DNA of 64,000 bases from Thereva unica (taxonomy: Eukaryota; Arthropoda; Insecta; Diptera; Therevidae). Shown here piece by piece: positions 1 through 10,760 of this stretch. Under the pieces are notes generated by a model, which worked only from the letters and a program-made list of their open reading frames with translations, searched no databases and was not told the origin of the DNA. The DNA is taken from positions 13,380,501 through 13,444,500 of the forward strand of contig OX465282.1 in NCBI GenBank assembly GCA_949987705.1, written 5' to 3'. Numbering within the stretch: the first letter of the stretch is position 1; every line of letters begins with the position of its first letter. The position numbers and the translations under genes are program-made.

Positions 1-234
1 TCTCGTCTTGCCGTGCGCCGTATCGGAATTGGAATTGGAGAATTGCCTTAATCAGGAATTTCAATATTTAAGGTTAAGTTGAGGTTAAGTACTGATTGCG
101 GGTGGACAGAGTCGTTGTTGTGATGTAACTGGGATGAATAAGGCGGTGTGGTGTTGTTAATCTTTTGTTTTGTTGCCTCTTGGTTCTGCATATGAGAAGG
201 AAGACGATTGAGAAATTTTTAAGTTAGTCTTGAT

Positions 235-600
235 TACCGTGCCGATGGAGCTTAACATGACGAAGGGCAAGTCTTCATTCCAATTAGTAATGTTGTGTCC
301 TTGCCTGGGGATGGTAGGTGATTGTCCAAATTCAGTGAGTAGCTAATAGTTCGGCAACTTCACTTCAGAGCTTTTACTCGAATTTCGCACCTTGATCAGT
401 TGTGATTTCAAGCGGTACACCGAAACGTAAAACGAGTTCAGCGATCAAAAAATGTATGCCACTGCTGCAGAATCTCGAATTGCGTATGCTTGAAGTCATC
501 TTATTAATCGGTCTAATATCGTTAAGATCTAAGAGTATCCCCGATATGGCAGCAGCGGTCGCACTATGTCCATGTGTAAATGCCTAAATCTCTTATTCGG
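235..600 (-). pseudogene. Ty3/gypsy integrase core, decayed
   Basis: Read on the minus strand, this stretch encodes a broken retroviral-type integrase, the enzyme that inserts retrotransposon cDNA into chromosomes. The start matches the first catalytic-Asp block (HMDIVRPLLPYRGYS), followed by ILTILDR and QAYAIRD. After a frame change comes the second block, LRFGVPLEITTDQGAKFE, and then ITYHPQA. This order is typical of gypsy integrases, possibly of the Mag/CsRn1 type, which is inference. There are several stops and at least one frameshift. It cannot be functional. No LTR or other pol domain lies next to it. Confidence 0.75.
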
Positions 601-671
601 GTCTTTAAAGTCGGGACGTCCTCGAGGAGGAATTTCATCTCTACTTTTGTCGTGCCTAATTGTAGATAAAC

Positions 672-835
672 TCCTTCTTCTTTCAATGGCGCTACAGCGC
701 AACTCCACCTTGGCCTCCTCTAATCTTTTCCTCCAGTCTTCTCTACTTTTGGCCGAAGTTCTCCAGTTCGCTGTGTGGAGTGATGTCTCCGTATCTGGTA
801 CAACCGCATCTTTTCCTCGGCCTTGGATAAACTCC
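672..835 (-). mobile_element. LINE-C 3'-end fragment
   Basis: Read on the minus strand, the sequence matches the 3' terminal part of the LINE-C copy that ends at 36863: the same order of words around 'ttggcctcc', 'ggcgctacagc' and an AAG-rich tail next to 672. It is a very short 5'-truncated insertion. The 5' limit is approximate and no target duplication was found. Confidence 0.6.
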
Positions 836-839
836 TAGA

Positions 840-1250
840 GCTACTAAATGGCTGACGATTGAATGGCATCGTGGTAACACGTTCAATTGAAAGTACCAGG
901 TCAAGGCGTCTGCGGAGGGCACTTGATTTGGTCTCCAGCTGACGGATCAGCGACTAACTAAGTGTTCATCTCTACAAAACGATTCTGGTTCCGTATGCCA
1001 GAAGAGGAACACTGCCAGGATTTGTAGAATCTACTACAATCATAACGCCCATGGTAGTTCGTCGACCGCTACTTTTCTCAATTTTGTACCCCGCCCCCAC
1101 CTTGGGGTAGAGTATTTCGCCTTTAACGCGGCTGAAAGCAAATGGCTACCTGGGCGCTGGTTTTGGACGAACGACTTTCCGTGAGCATAAAGGATAGGCC
1201 AACTTGATCTTTTCCTGAAGTACCCCCGGATGGATTAGTATGATACACGG
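840..1250. other. Unassigned stretch
   Basis: I see no recognisable coding or repeat signal here. It lies between transposon fragments and may be decayed LINE 5' sequence. The 61-aa and 90-aa open frames just upstream are shadows of the integrase and LINE pieces. Confidence 0.3.
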
Positions 1251-1254
1251 ATGG

Positions 1255-1440
1255 ACGGTGGACAGCTGAAACACAGAGACAGGTGTAGGCGCTGCTATCT
1301 TAAGTAAAAGCTCCGGATTCAGTAGAGCGATAAGCCTAGGCCACCCTAGCGACTGCCTTTCAAGCAGAGGTGTACTCTATACTAACATGCACTCATAAGA
1401 ACCTAAGTAGGGCCTCGCAAAATAAACGGATCTTTAATTT
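1255..1440 (+). pseudogene. LINE-E (R1-like) RNase H fragment
   Basis: A plus-strand piece shows the middle of an RNase H domain (ATAFQAEVYSILTCTHKNL), the catalytic-Glu region found near the end of R1/I-type LINE ORF2. The nucleotide sequence is clearly related to 61340-61450, sharing the words 'ggattcagtagagcgata' and 'tcaagcagagg'. Stops interrupt the frame. It is a small remnant of the LINE-E family. Confidence 0.6.
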
Positions 1441-1564
1441 CTCTAATACCCAAAATTAAATTAGTTTGGTACTGCCAACATGCTTTTGGTGAGCTGGGTG
1501 TTCTCAAGAACGAGTCCCTGGTAATCGGGGATTTTTTTACGAGAAAATAGTGGGATTATTTCTC

Positions 1565-1960
1565 TCAATCAAAATCAAGCAGAAGAGGGTTGTGGAATAT
1601 TTGGATTTCGTGAAGCCGCTTGCTTACTACAGCGACCACGATATCATCTGTGAACCGAATAACGACGTTTGGCGGAAGTTTTACCGTCAACACTTTATTA
1701 TCCATGATGATCCAACTTGACGGAACCTTGGTGGACTCCGAAGGTTATCCCGTATTCCCTTACTCCTTTGTCTGGCTCGCAGTGTAGCCCTTGATAGGCT
1801 AGTCATCAGATATCGGTGTAGCCTTTCGGAAACCGAATTGCATTTCCACCAAGCCACCTTATCTCTCGATGCTTGGAAGTAATCTGTTATAAATCATCCA
1901 TTCCAAAAGCGTGACTATAATGTTCAGAAGACATATGGGCCTGCGGACCGACGGGTAGTT
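1565..1960 (-). pseudogene. LINE-E (R1-like) reverse transcriptase fragment
   Basis: On the minus strand the block WMIYNRLLPSIER, followed by VEMQFGFRKA, matches the fingers region of an R1-like reverse transcriptase. Downstream, VVIRFTDDIVVAVVSK is the catalytic motif C with F-T-D-D in place of the usual Y-A-D-D. The palm segment between them that should carry the first catalytic Asp is largely missing, so a deletion has joined the two. Stops are present. The orientation is opposite to the RNase H piece at 1255-1440, so the two are separate insertions or one inverted one. Confidence 0.65.
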
Positions 1961-1989
1961 GGGGGCTTATGCCGCTTCGGGATGAGCAC

Positions 1990-3240
1990 AAACCTTTGAC
2001 GCCTCCTTTCGATCATCGGCAAAGTATTTACGACAATCATATAATCGAGGCTACAGAAACATCGAGAGCAAACGAACCAGAAAGAAAAAGCGGGATGTAG
2101 ACCACATCGAGGACTCATTGATTAAATATTCGCTCTCCGTTAGCTAATGGAAGAAAGAATTCGTTACCACAAACAAACTGTTATCGTTTTCATCGATTTC
2201 AAATCCGCTTTCGATTGCGTCGACAGTTTGTGGAGTGCCTTAGAAACCTAACACGTGCCATTGAAAATCATCCAACTTTTCCAAGCGTCGTACGATGGCT
2301 CAACCAGCAGCGTTCATATTCGAAGCGATTTATCGGAGAAGTCCCCTTCTCACTTCTCGTTGTGACCGACACGATTGTGCTTGAAGCATTGGATGGACGA
2401 CGCGAAGTTCGATACGACGACAACAACTTCCTAATCGGCTTGATGTTCGCCGAAGATGACGTCGTCTTCGCCGACACGGATACCAAAGCAACGGACATCT
2501 AAAACGACATTTGTCGCATCGCCCGATCATACGTTTTAACCCCAATGAGGAAAAGACGAAAGTGTTTACAATGAGGGCATCGAAAGCCAGAGTTATTGGT
2601 TGAAGAAAAACAAGTGGCATCGAAGGCCGACGTTCACAGCCGCATTGGCCAGGCAATAGCAGCATTCGTCTCGCTCAAGTGGTGTATATGGAAACGAATA
2701 AATATTGCCATCAAATCGAAAGTACGCCTTTACCGAAAGTGGATCCTTCTGATTCTTCTTTACGGATCGGAAACGTGATACTGCTCAAGCCGTACGTCAA
2801 CAAGCTCGAGGTTTTCCGAATGCGACGATTGAGGTAGATGCTCGGTGTCTCACTCCGGGATCGCTTTCGAAACGAAACAGTTAGACAAAACTGCGATCAA
2901 CAGACACTGATCGAAAAAGAAATACAAAAACGTCGACTGCGGTGATTTGGCCATGTTTGCCGAATGGATGATAACCGATTGCCACGTAAACTTCTCTGCG
3001 GAGACCATCCAGCAGCCTGAAGAATTCAGCGATCGTCACCGAAGAAAACTTGGCTAAAGAATATCGAGGACGACTTAAAGAATCAACGATTATCAGTTAT
3101 CGAGGCTCGAGATGCGCCAAAAATCGTCGACAATGGAAACGAATCGTGAATGGAGTTCGAGATCCAGCGGCACCGACAGCAGCGTACCCGTTTCGGGAAC
3201 GTCCGGCTTGGACCGCCAGCTAACGGATTAAAGAAGAACA
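1990..3240 (+). mobile_element. LINE-A (RTE-like) copy A, 5'-truncated
   Basis: This is a non-LTR retrotransposon on the plus strand. The reverse transcriptase begins around 1990 within the fingers, and motif A is visible at 2185-2220 (VIVFIDFKSAFDCVD). Motif C at about 2440-2480 reads FAEDDVVFAD. The C-terminal region includes KSKVRLYRKWILLILLYGSET (2718-2780). The 3' end at about 3240 reaches an AAG/AAC-rich tail just after 'ccagctaacgg'. Many stops and frameshifts lie beyond 2780. Copies B (35269-35620), C (49223-50559) and D (57549-57660) share the same 3' half in the opposite orientation. It is missing the endonuclease and cannot move on its own. Confidence 0.85.
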
Positions 3241-3399
3241 AAGAAAAGGCGGGACGGCTGGACATAGCTCTGAGAGTATTCATTGAGCCGCAACCGCCGT
3301 TTGGGCACCCACTCGTTTAGTGAAGAGGATCCTTGCTAAACGGAGTTTGATGAAACACACCGAAAGCTAGTGGTTCGCGCCTGGACTGGTCAACTCGAA

Positions 3400-3600
3400 A
3401 CGCTTTCTTCTTGTGCTGTCTCTTAACGCGGCCAAGAAATTGTTAGCGCACAGTAGGAATGATGTTGGGACACTTGTTGACGGATGGAAAGGGCGGAGGG
3501 CCCCACCTATAGGCTTTATATTGAGGAAGATAATTTCGACCTTCATGTTCTCTGTGAGTGCCCCATGTTAGCGAGGATCAGGGTCTCATTGTTTAACTAG
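3400..3600 (+). pseudogene. LINE-E (R1-like) C-terminal zinc-knuckle remnant
   Basis: The plus frame ending at the TAG near 3600 reads RLYIEEDNFDLHVLCECPML and then ARIRVSLFN. This matches the C-terminal CCHC-type segment of R1/I-group LINE ORF2 (pattern C-x2-C...H...C), with the first Cys apparently replaced by Tyr. Upstream frames carry stops. It is the 3' end of a LINE-E copy, adjacent to but distinct from LINE-A copy A. Confidence 0.6.
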
Positions 3601-4130
3601 ACCCTGCTCGAGCAAGTGATACGCCACTAAGCAGACTCCTGAATCTGTTCAAACGGTCTGCCCTACAAATATAGGGGTTGTAGTACCATAGACCAAGTAG
3701 TGTCGGCGGTATTTTTGGACCTAATACCTCACTAAAAAAGAAGAAGAAAAACCTCGAATTGGAAGTATAGCCAACAGAAAAATGAAAGAACTGATAACGC
3801 CAACCAGAACTACAGCGGCAGAGCACTGACTATAGTGATCATACAGGAGATGGCGTCCTGGATTATTAAGTTTACCGCCGATGGCAGGAGAAAGGACAAG
3901 GAATTTGTTGTGAAGAGAGGAGAACAACGAAGAAAGAAACTTATGTAATCCAGAAAAATGAAAAGACGAAGGACCATCACGTGGAGTAGCCTTAACACAC
4001 CAGTTACTGATGCCCCCCTCCCTTGCTAGTAGTGGTCTAATGCAAGCTGTATATGACGACATATCACGTTCTTTTGGACTCAATTACTTCACCAAAAGAA
4101 AGAAAGAAAAATAGATGCACAGTTACTGCT
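3600..4130. repeat. Two similar LINE-tail-like segments
   Basis: The stretch ends twice in related words: 3708-3752 (tttttggacctaatac, then AAGAAGAAG) and 4068-4112 (tcttttggactcaatta, then AAAGAAAGAAAG). They look like two tandem or successively inserted 3' tails of a LINE 3' UTR, probably LINE-E, because the first follows its ORF end. The minus-strand frames here are shadows and show no domain. Confidence 0.4.
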
Positions 4131-6480
4131 GATTTGTTTTTTTAAAGGATAAGAAAAATGTTTTTTAACAAAGTTTTTATCTCTTAAATAAAACAGGAAC
4201 CACTTCACAACTACAATTACAAATGTAATTTTCACAAATGACGAAACTTTTCTTATCTCTATCCTTTTTCCCTCAGCCCTCTCCCACCTCCGTATTTTCT
4301 ATATATTTTTCTACCCTGTGGAACCACTTCCAAAATAAAACCCACCAGCAAAAACAACAACAACAACCCCAGGATTTCATGAGCGCGGCAGCATTCCTTC
4401 GTTTTCAGACAATGACCGGGTTCACCCTCATATGACCTCGAATTATAAATTTTTATGTAGAAAGGTCGGATTTTATTTATCCTCGAAAGCCCACAGCGCA
4501 GCGTGCCGCTATAATTGTCTTGTTGAATGTAGGAGAGCGAATCAGGGTCCTTGAACGGGGCCACAACAGCAGTGAATAATACCACCGCGCTGCTGAAGGC
4601 TATTAATTGAACGTTCGGGGTATTGTTGTCCCGCTTCATCAGCAGCAGCAACCAACCAACTCGCTCCGAATTCATCATCACCACCAACCCCGACTTGGTG
4701 CTGAACGTCGTCATGTAACTACGCGCCTTTTCACTTCGTTCGCCGATACAGGGGCAGCCCCGACCACCCCACACAAAAAAAATACAAACATTTTTTTTAT
4801 ATATGTGTGTATGAATGTATATACCTGTTAAAACCCAGCGCGCCTCAGTGAACTTTGCGTCCTGGAGGCGTTGGAGTTAACGTCACGTCAGTGTCAAGGG
4901 ACAGGAGGAGCGCACAGAACTGTATGTAATAATGAAGAGAGCTTGATGGGTTGAGGAGGGTTCCAGCTATCAGAGGTAGATGGAGGGCCTAGAGAGAAAG
5001 AGACGTGACACAAGGATCAGAAGGATATTTGAAGATGTCATGAGGGGTGTGAGGGGAGAATTGTATTTGTGGAAAGGACACCAACCTCCAACCAAAACAT
5101 AAAATCCGAAAAGACAATGGGGGCCGAGGAGGCACGAAGTGAAGAGGTTTAAATCAAGTTTTGCGTCATTGCCATCCTACATTTTATCGAAGGACAAGGA
5201 CACTCACTAATATTAGCTTAAATATATTTCCTTGAAATTCAACAAATATACAAATACATACACACAAACACTGGCACATAAACACACATATTATGAAAAA
5301 GCATATTTAAGTCCTACGCGCGTACAAGAGCTCGTGAAATGACTGCCATGCCATCACCTCTAGGGTTCCATCCACCGTCGTCGTCGCCATCGCCGCCTCC
5401 TTTACAGTATTTCGTTGTCTTATTTTCCATTGAAACCGCCACCCTACACCCACACCAATAAAAGCTCAAAATCCTGTGTGTCCTTCAAAGCCGGGCTAAG
5501 GCTATATATATATGTATGTATAGCTCATCACATACATATATAAAAACACACCATGTTTAATATTATTTTTGTTGTTTTTCTTGTATATATATGTAAATAT
5601 GTGTGGGTATTTTTGTTGTTGTATATTTCATCGCGTGGTGGCGTTGTTGCTGGCATTCTGCACAAGGATCTTTTGTTGGCCTTGAACTTAACCAGCAACG
5701 TTCGTCCTTGCCACATTGACAGGGACATCGACTGCTCTTGTTGGGTTACTAAACGCTAAAATGGTATAAACGCAAGGCGCAAAATACTGGAAGGATGTAC
5801 ATATGTATGTATATGTGTATAAACGTCACCCGAAGAGAGCCTATCGTAACGCTTTATGGAAGTTAGGGAGAGAGACAGAGAGTATACGAGATATTGAAGA
5901 GACCGATTTATACACTTGAAAAAACAAGGCAGCACACTGTCACTTAAGAGAAACAAAGCCGAGAATTAGTATTTGTACAAAATCATTATCCTGTAAGGAT
6001 ACTCACAGAAAACTGATAAAAGAGAAACGGAAGCACACTCGAATACAACAACAACAACAACCCCCATACACCCAAAACTGGAAGCTGTTTCTCTCGACAA
6101 GCTTTCATGAGAAATTTTCAAATCCTTAAAACAGTTTTCAACATGAACTCAAATATGTCCTTTTTGTGTACTCTTCCTGATTCCTTTCTCTCTTCAGTGA
6201 GAGAATCTTAAGAGTCAAATTTCATATACAAGCGGATAAGACAAAACAACAGGAAAAAAAGTTCAGTTCGTGTCCTTGACAGTATTTTTGCGGCGTAATT
6301 TTACCGGGTGCCTGCTGCTGCCTACTGCGCCCCAATAAACATGCATGATAATGGCTGGAAAAGGACGAAAAAAAAATTGTTTAAAAATTGATTTTGTTTT
6401 ATCAGCGACGTAAAATGGGCTTTAATTAAATTTTTTTCACTAATCCAATTTCAATTTGATCTCAATTTCGAAATTGAGTA
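4130..6480. other. Non-coding AT-rich stretch
   Basis: No gene is supported. The region has short CAA runs (4336-4356, 6046-6062), TATG/ATGT runs (near 5505-5535 and 5800-5820) and long A or T tracts. Small frames such as 4259-4774 (minus) have low complexity and no domain. It reads like intron or intergenic fly DNA with few transposons. Confidence 0.5.
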
Positions 6481-6579
6481 AAATGGACTATTGCAGTTTC
6501 CGCAAGTTGGGGTATATCAGTTCTGGGAAGTTGGTGAACTAGCGAGCCACCGGAGAGGATACTCATGCTAAACAGGGTG

Positions 6580-7215
6580 CACCTGGAACAGGTGAAGAGG
6601 GCAGATGAATCCTATTCTCTCTCTTTACTATATGCCAAACCCTTCAAGCATCCTGTTACTCCCGCTCCTGATCCCCATCCCTTCCACACTTTTAACCCAA
6701 AGCATTTACTGGTTCTAGTCGTAACCGATGCCCGGTCAAGGTTGGAGTGTACAAAAACTTTATTCAGGTAAAGCTGTTTTGCCAGGATGGGCATAGATCT
6801 CGGCATATCTCGTGGGACAATTCATTGATGAGGGAAAAAAATTTAAAAATACAAATTGCATCTTTCCAGCCATAGTGTATCTATACATACAAAACCCTCA
6901 ACCTTGTCAGAGGAAGAACTGCTGGGTTACATTCAGGAGACGGTAATTGGCACAACCATCAATTCGTAGAGTGGCGGTCATAGCATATATGTTTTGGGGA
7001 TCGGCTAGGTTAAGATAATCCAAAGAAGCAGAAGTTGGTCGGTATATGATAATGAAGATCATTAGCACCAGAGAGCCATATATATCCTTGACAAGATCGC
7101 CATAAGTCAGAAGACCGCGCAGGACTAGACAGACAAGATAAAGTACTAGGCCAGTAGGTATTAGGGTAATTGAGGATGGGAACCTGCGGTGACCTTGATA
7201 TTTCATCCGTCAATC
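6580..7215 (-). repeat. Unidentified dispersed repeat, copy 1
   Basis: The minus strand of this segment is related to the plus strand of 43250-43700. Shared words include 'gatatatatggct' followed by 'tctggtgct', 'taccgacc' and 'cttctttggat', and further downstream the same order of blocks up to 'gagaatag'. A 99-aa frame (6907-7206) has hydrophobic stretches but no domain I can name. The two copies are diverged and differ by indels, as expected for an old interspersed repeat. Confidence 0.5.
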
Positions 7216-8330
7216 AAAAGTGACAGAAGTAGATCTCTTGTAAATCTAAAGTGACATATTAAGGGAACCGCAGATTCCCATACTCATTCGCCCCAATACC
7301 TACTTAGGTCATTGTTAAAAAATACAAAAAATGGCTGGCACAAGGGCGTAGCGAAGAGCGTAGGGGGTTTGGGGTTACTCAGAATAAGTAATTTACTGGA
7401 ATGAAACTCACAACGTCAAAACAGCTCGTTGATAGAAGATATACCTACTATGGAAAATCGAAAGGTGTAAGAAAGGTGTCTCAAATTCTCTACAATCCTC
7501 ATCTTGAAGATAACGAAACCCTATACGACTTCTGCTTTGTTTAATCATAGGGTAAACTGAAATTTCTCAAAGGACTGCATGAAAAACCATCACTTCCAGT
7601 CATTGATGCTTTTAAAGAACCTCAAGCACACTAGGTCGAGATTGTTGAAGCGGGAAACGTGTTTCTCATGTCTCTATATTGGAAAGGACATCCTAAGCGA
7701 TTTGAGATACAGGCAATACGTATCTTCATTGCAGAAAAGTAAAACAAACCTCACTAACCCCCTGACGTAAGCTGCTGGAAGAAAACATTCATTGAGGGTT
7801 TACTTTCAGGTGCATCAGAAGATCGCTTATGAAACCACTCAATACACTTTAATATGTAAAAAGGCTGTCAGCGCGAATTGTGGATGCAGAAAGGCAAGCT
7901 AGCATTGCTCCCCGATCTGCACATGTGCGAAGGGCTGTGTGATAGCGTTGATCCCTCGGGAAGACAGCGTTGATATAGGCGAAGAAAAGATCAAAGATTG
8001 AGATTTGGTGGTTGTCTATCTCACCATAGAATTTTATAACAAACAAAAATTTTTTAGCTACACCTCTGGGCTGGCACGAAATCAAGCCAACTCTTGCAAG
8101 TCCATAGTAGCAAGATATGTAGTAGCATAAGATGATTAACCCAGGAAAGGCTGCTGAGCGAGATGAGACAGATCTCCCGCAAGTAGCTTTGACGGAGAAC
8201 TCTGGCAGCGCATGAGCCACGAAACCTGGGTGGACGTGGAAGTCAGACTATCAGAGATGCTGTCGGACCTCTCCTCTCGAGTAAACGATGACCTGCTGTT
8301 AATCCCCAGAACTTGTCAGCGGCGGGGCTC
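7216..8330. other. Unassigned stretch with a 123-aa frame
   Basis: A minus-strand frame at 7849-8220 is open for 123 codons. It is rich in hydrophobic residues and Cys but matches no family I recognise, and it has no visible promoter or partner exon. The rest shows nothing definite. It could be decayed transposon sequence because it is flanked by repeats on both sides. Confidence 0.3.
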
Positions 8331-8671
8331 TTCTTCTTCTTTATGCTCCTTTAATCCCTTATGAAACATAGGGCGGAAACAGTTGCCCTCCAGCGGACTC
8401 TATTTTGCGCGACAGCTCTCAGCTCTGACCAGGATCTCCCAATTGTTGCGGCCTCTGCTAGTAAGGTTCTCCTTCACGTTGTTCTAGGTCTTCCGACTCG
8501 ACGGAATCCTTGCCAGTCAAGGGCCTGTTTGGCTTTCCTTCGCCTGATTTGGTCGTCTATCCTTTCTGGGCCGGCCCGGCTCCATAGTTCTTCATTTCAA
8601 ATTCGAACTTGCCAGCGAATTTTTAGGATACAAAGTAGGCATCTGTTGATGAAAACTTGTAGGCGCTTTGT
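8331..8671 (-). mobile_element. LINE-B 3'-end fragment
   Basis: The segment is about 85-90% alike by eye to 13190-13550, the 3' end of the LINE-B copy, with the same 'catagggcggaaacagttgc' block and the AAG-rich tail at 8331. A roughly 60-bp internal deletion relative to 13384-13440 is visible. It is a 5'-truncated insertion. A 110-aa plus-strand frame over it is a shadow. Confidence 0.8.
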
Positions 8672-8672
8672 G

Positions 8673-9050
8673 GTGCACGTGCCACATTGCTGAGCCCGTG
8701 CACGTGCCACATTGTGGTGATGGGGACTCTGCTTCAAAAAAATTCCTAAGTAAATACGTCACTAAGATCAGCAGCGCGCATGCATTGGTAAGAGCATTGC
8801 GCTCATCCCAACCGCAAAAATACTGAGGAGACTCAGTGCCGGCATCTGGCTGTCGAAGCCCTGTGTCTGCTTTAGCGTCACACCGAAGACGACCAGCTCC
8901 ATTCAGTCTTTTACTTGAGTTTCAAGACCAACGACGCAGAAACACTTTACTCTAGTTACGAGTTAGAGGTTCTCGCCATTATCAAAGCCCTTCGAAAGCT
9001 CCGTCCTCACTTGCCGTTCAGGCTCAGCAATGTGGCACGTGCACGCATTA
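8673..9050. repeat. Short inverted repeat flanking unassigned DNA
   Basis: A 22-24-bp word around 'gcacgtgccacattgctgag' (from about 8673) recurs as its reverse complement at about 9026-9049, in the gypsy remnant. The core 'cacgtgccacattg' appears a second time at about 8701-8714. The arms are about 330 bp apart. The origin is unclear. Confidence 0.6.
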
Positions 9051-9500
9051 AGTAGATATCCTGCAGTATACTCCATTGACAGTGGAATTCTTCAGCAATT
9101 AAAGAGAGGCCAAGAAAAGGACGAGACTTGTAGGTTGATATCGGACATCCTGAAAGAGAGAGTTCGAAGACTACAATTGAGGGGATGTTTTGTACAAGTT
9201 CAAAGATGTCGAATATCTACTGGGTGTTCCCAAAGCTCTCCAAAAAGAAACAATTAGTAGCCAGGACATATTAACGGGACAAAGGTATAAGCTCTCATTC
9301 GACAGGACTCTTATATCCATAGCCACAGCAAAAAGATCGAGACCCTTCTCTTCAACTACGTCAATTATATTTTGGCTTCAAGGAAGATGGGAAGACAAGA
9401 AGGTCTCTTGAACCCTATCGAGAAGATCGACGTACCTTTACACACGTACCATCTGGTTCATTCCAAGAGCAACGGGCAAGTGGAGAGGTTAAACCAGATC
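8860..9500 (+). pseudogene. Ty3/gypsy RNase H and integrase, decayed
   Basis: On the plus strand, TLYSSYELEVLAIIKAL (around 8950-9000) matches the gypsy RNase H connection with its catalytic Glu. HALSRYPAV follows at 9040-9070, the usual end of RNase H, and then a linker (9080-9300). Near 9460-9500, SKSNGQVERLNQII is the third catalytic block of integrase. The central integrase core with the first two Asp residues is deleted. Frameshifts separate the blocks. It could derive from the same lineage as the integrase piece at 235-600, but this is not shown. Confidence 0.75.
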
Positions 9501-10760
9501 ATTAGTGCTCTCTCTAAAATACCAATTATTGACCCCCAAAAGTGATACAAACCTGCAACGAATTCTTAACTCTACGGTAAGTAGAGCACCTGGAAAGTCA
9601 CTATTTGAACTCCTATAGGTTCACCCAGGCCAGAGGAAGATAATCTAAGACAGAAGCAATGATATAGAGCAAAGTCATTATACCCCTTCCTTGCCCAAGT
9701 TAAAGAAGTTAAAAATGTCTCTCCAGTACAGCCTAACCTTGACTCATTTCAAGTTGAATTTTACTGCCCCATAGAAAGTAATAAAGAAGAAGCTGTACTA
9801 CGTTTTTACAATCATGCCTCGCCTCATTTATCGCGACAGACGGTCATACATTTGTACGAGATTACTTTTGTGCCGGGACATTTCAATCAATTCACTATCG
9901 TGTAAGGGACAAATGTACTGCCTCGTGTAAGTTCGGATCAACTCTAAAGATTCCATTTCTTTTGCTACACCATCAAGGAGTACAAATGCAGAATCAATAG
10001 CCTCCTCCTTTAGCCCTCACCAGGCTCCTACTGTCTAATACTCTTTTCTATTCCTTCCTTAAAACCAAAGTTACTACTGGACATTGCACCATGACGAATA
10101 CGACATGAAGGTCTGGCTGATTTCTATGCTTGGACTTCAACATAAAAAAATTTAATTTGTGCTACGACTACCATGTTTCATCACCGGTTAAGAGTCGCCT
10201 CAGAAATTGGTCGATTTCACTGCGTTTCTACAACGAATCCACAAAAAATATATTAACTCGGTCTATCATTACTGTGTTTCCATAGCCGGAGGTAGAGTTT
10301 TCGTTGAGTAAACATAAAGCCTTTTCCCTGAAGTTAACTCCTCGATGCTGCTTCCATGACGACTCTGGCTTAAAGTGACAGAAAATAATTTAAAATTGCG
10401 TCGCCGCTGGTATATATGTGCAGTAAAAGATACTCAAACGCACACATATGCAAAACCCGGCTTAACCGCGGACTGGTTGCGTTGAGTTTACTTGGATTTA
10501 ACGAAACTTTACTCACTCAACCATATTTTCCATGGGTCTTACTCTGAGTAAACCCAGGGTAAATTCTGCATAAAAATTCAGAACATATTTTTCGCGCTCA
10601 ATTCATGAGAAATAGAATATTTATAAAGCCTAAAAGTATGCTATGATTTCGGTATCACTGTGAATGTTCACTCCGCGGCGTATGCAAGAAAAAGATAACC
10701 GGTGCACAGAGGCGCTACGTCGTCGGTTATAGTTAAGATACTATGATGGATTTCTCTTGG
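9500..10760. other. Unassigned stretch
   Basis: No coding gene is supported. Near 10075-10150 the words 'ggacattgcaccatgacg' and 'cataaaaaaa' resemble the LINE-D 3' end on the plus strand, with gaps. The remainder shows nothing I recognise. Confidence 0.35.

Noticed and set aside
4259..4774. 171-codon minus-strand frame
   Set aside because: It translates AT-rich and CAA-repeat DNA, has no domain and no coding-like composition.
6907..7206. Possible chemoreceptor-like membrane protein
   Set aside because: Hydrophobic stretches suggested a receptor, but the related copy at 43.4 kb does not keep the same frame, so it behaves as a non-coding repeat.
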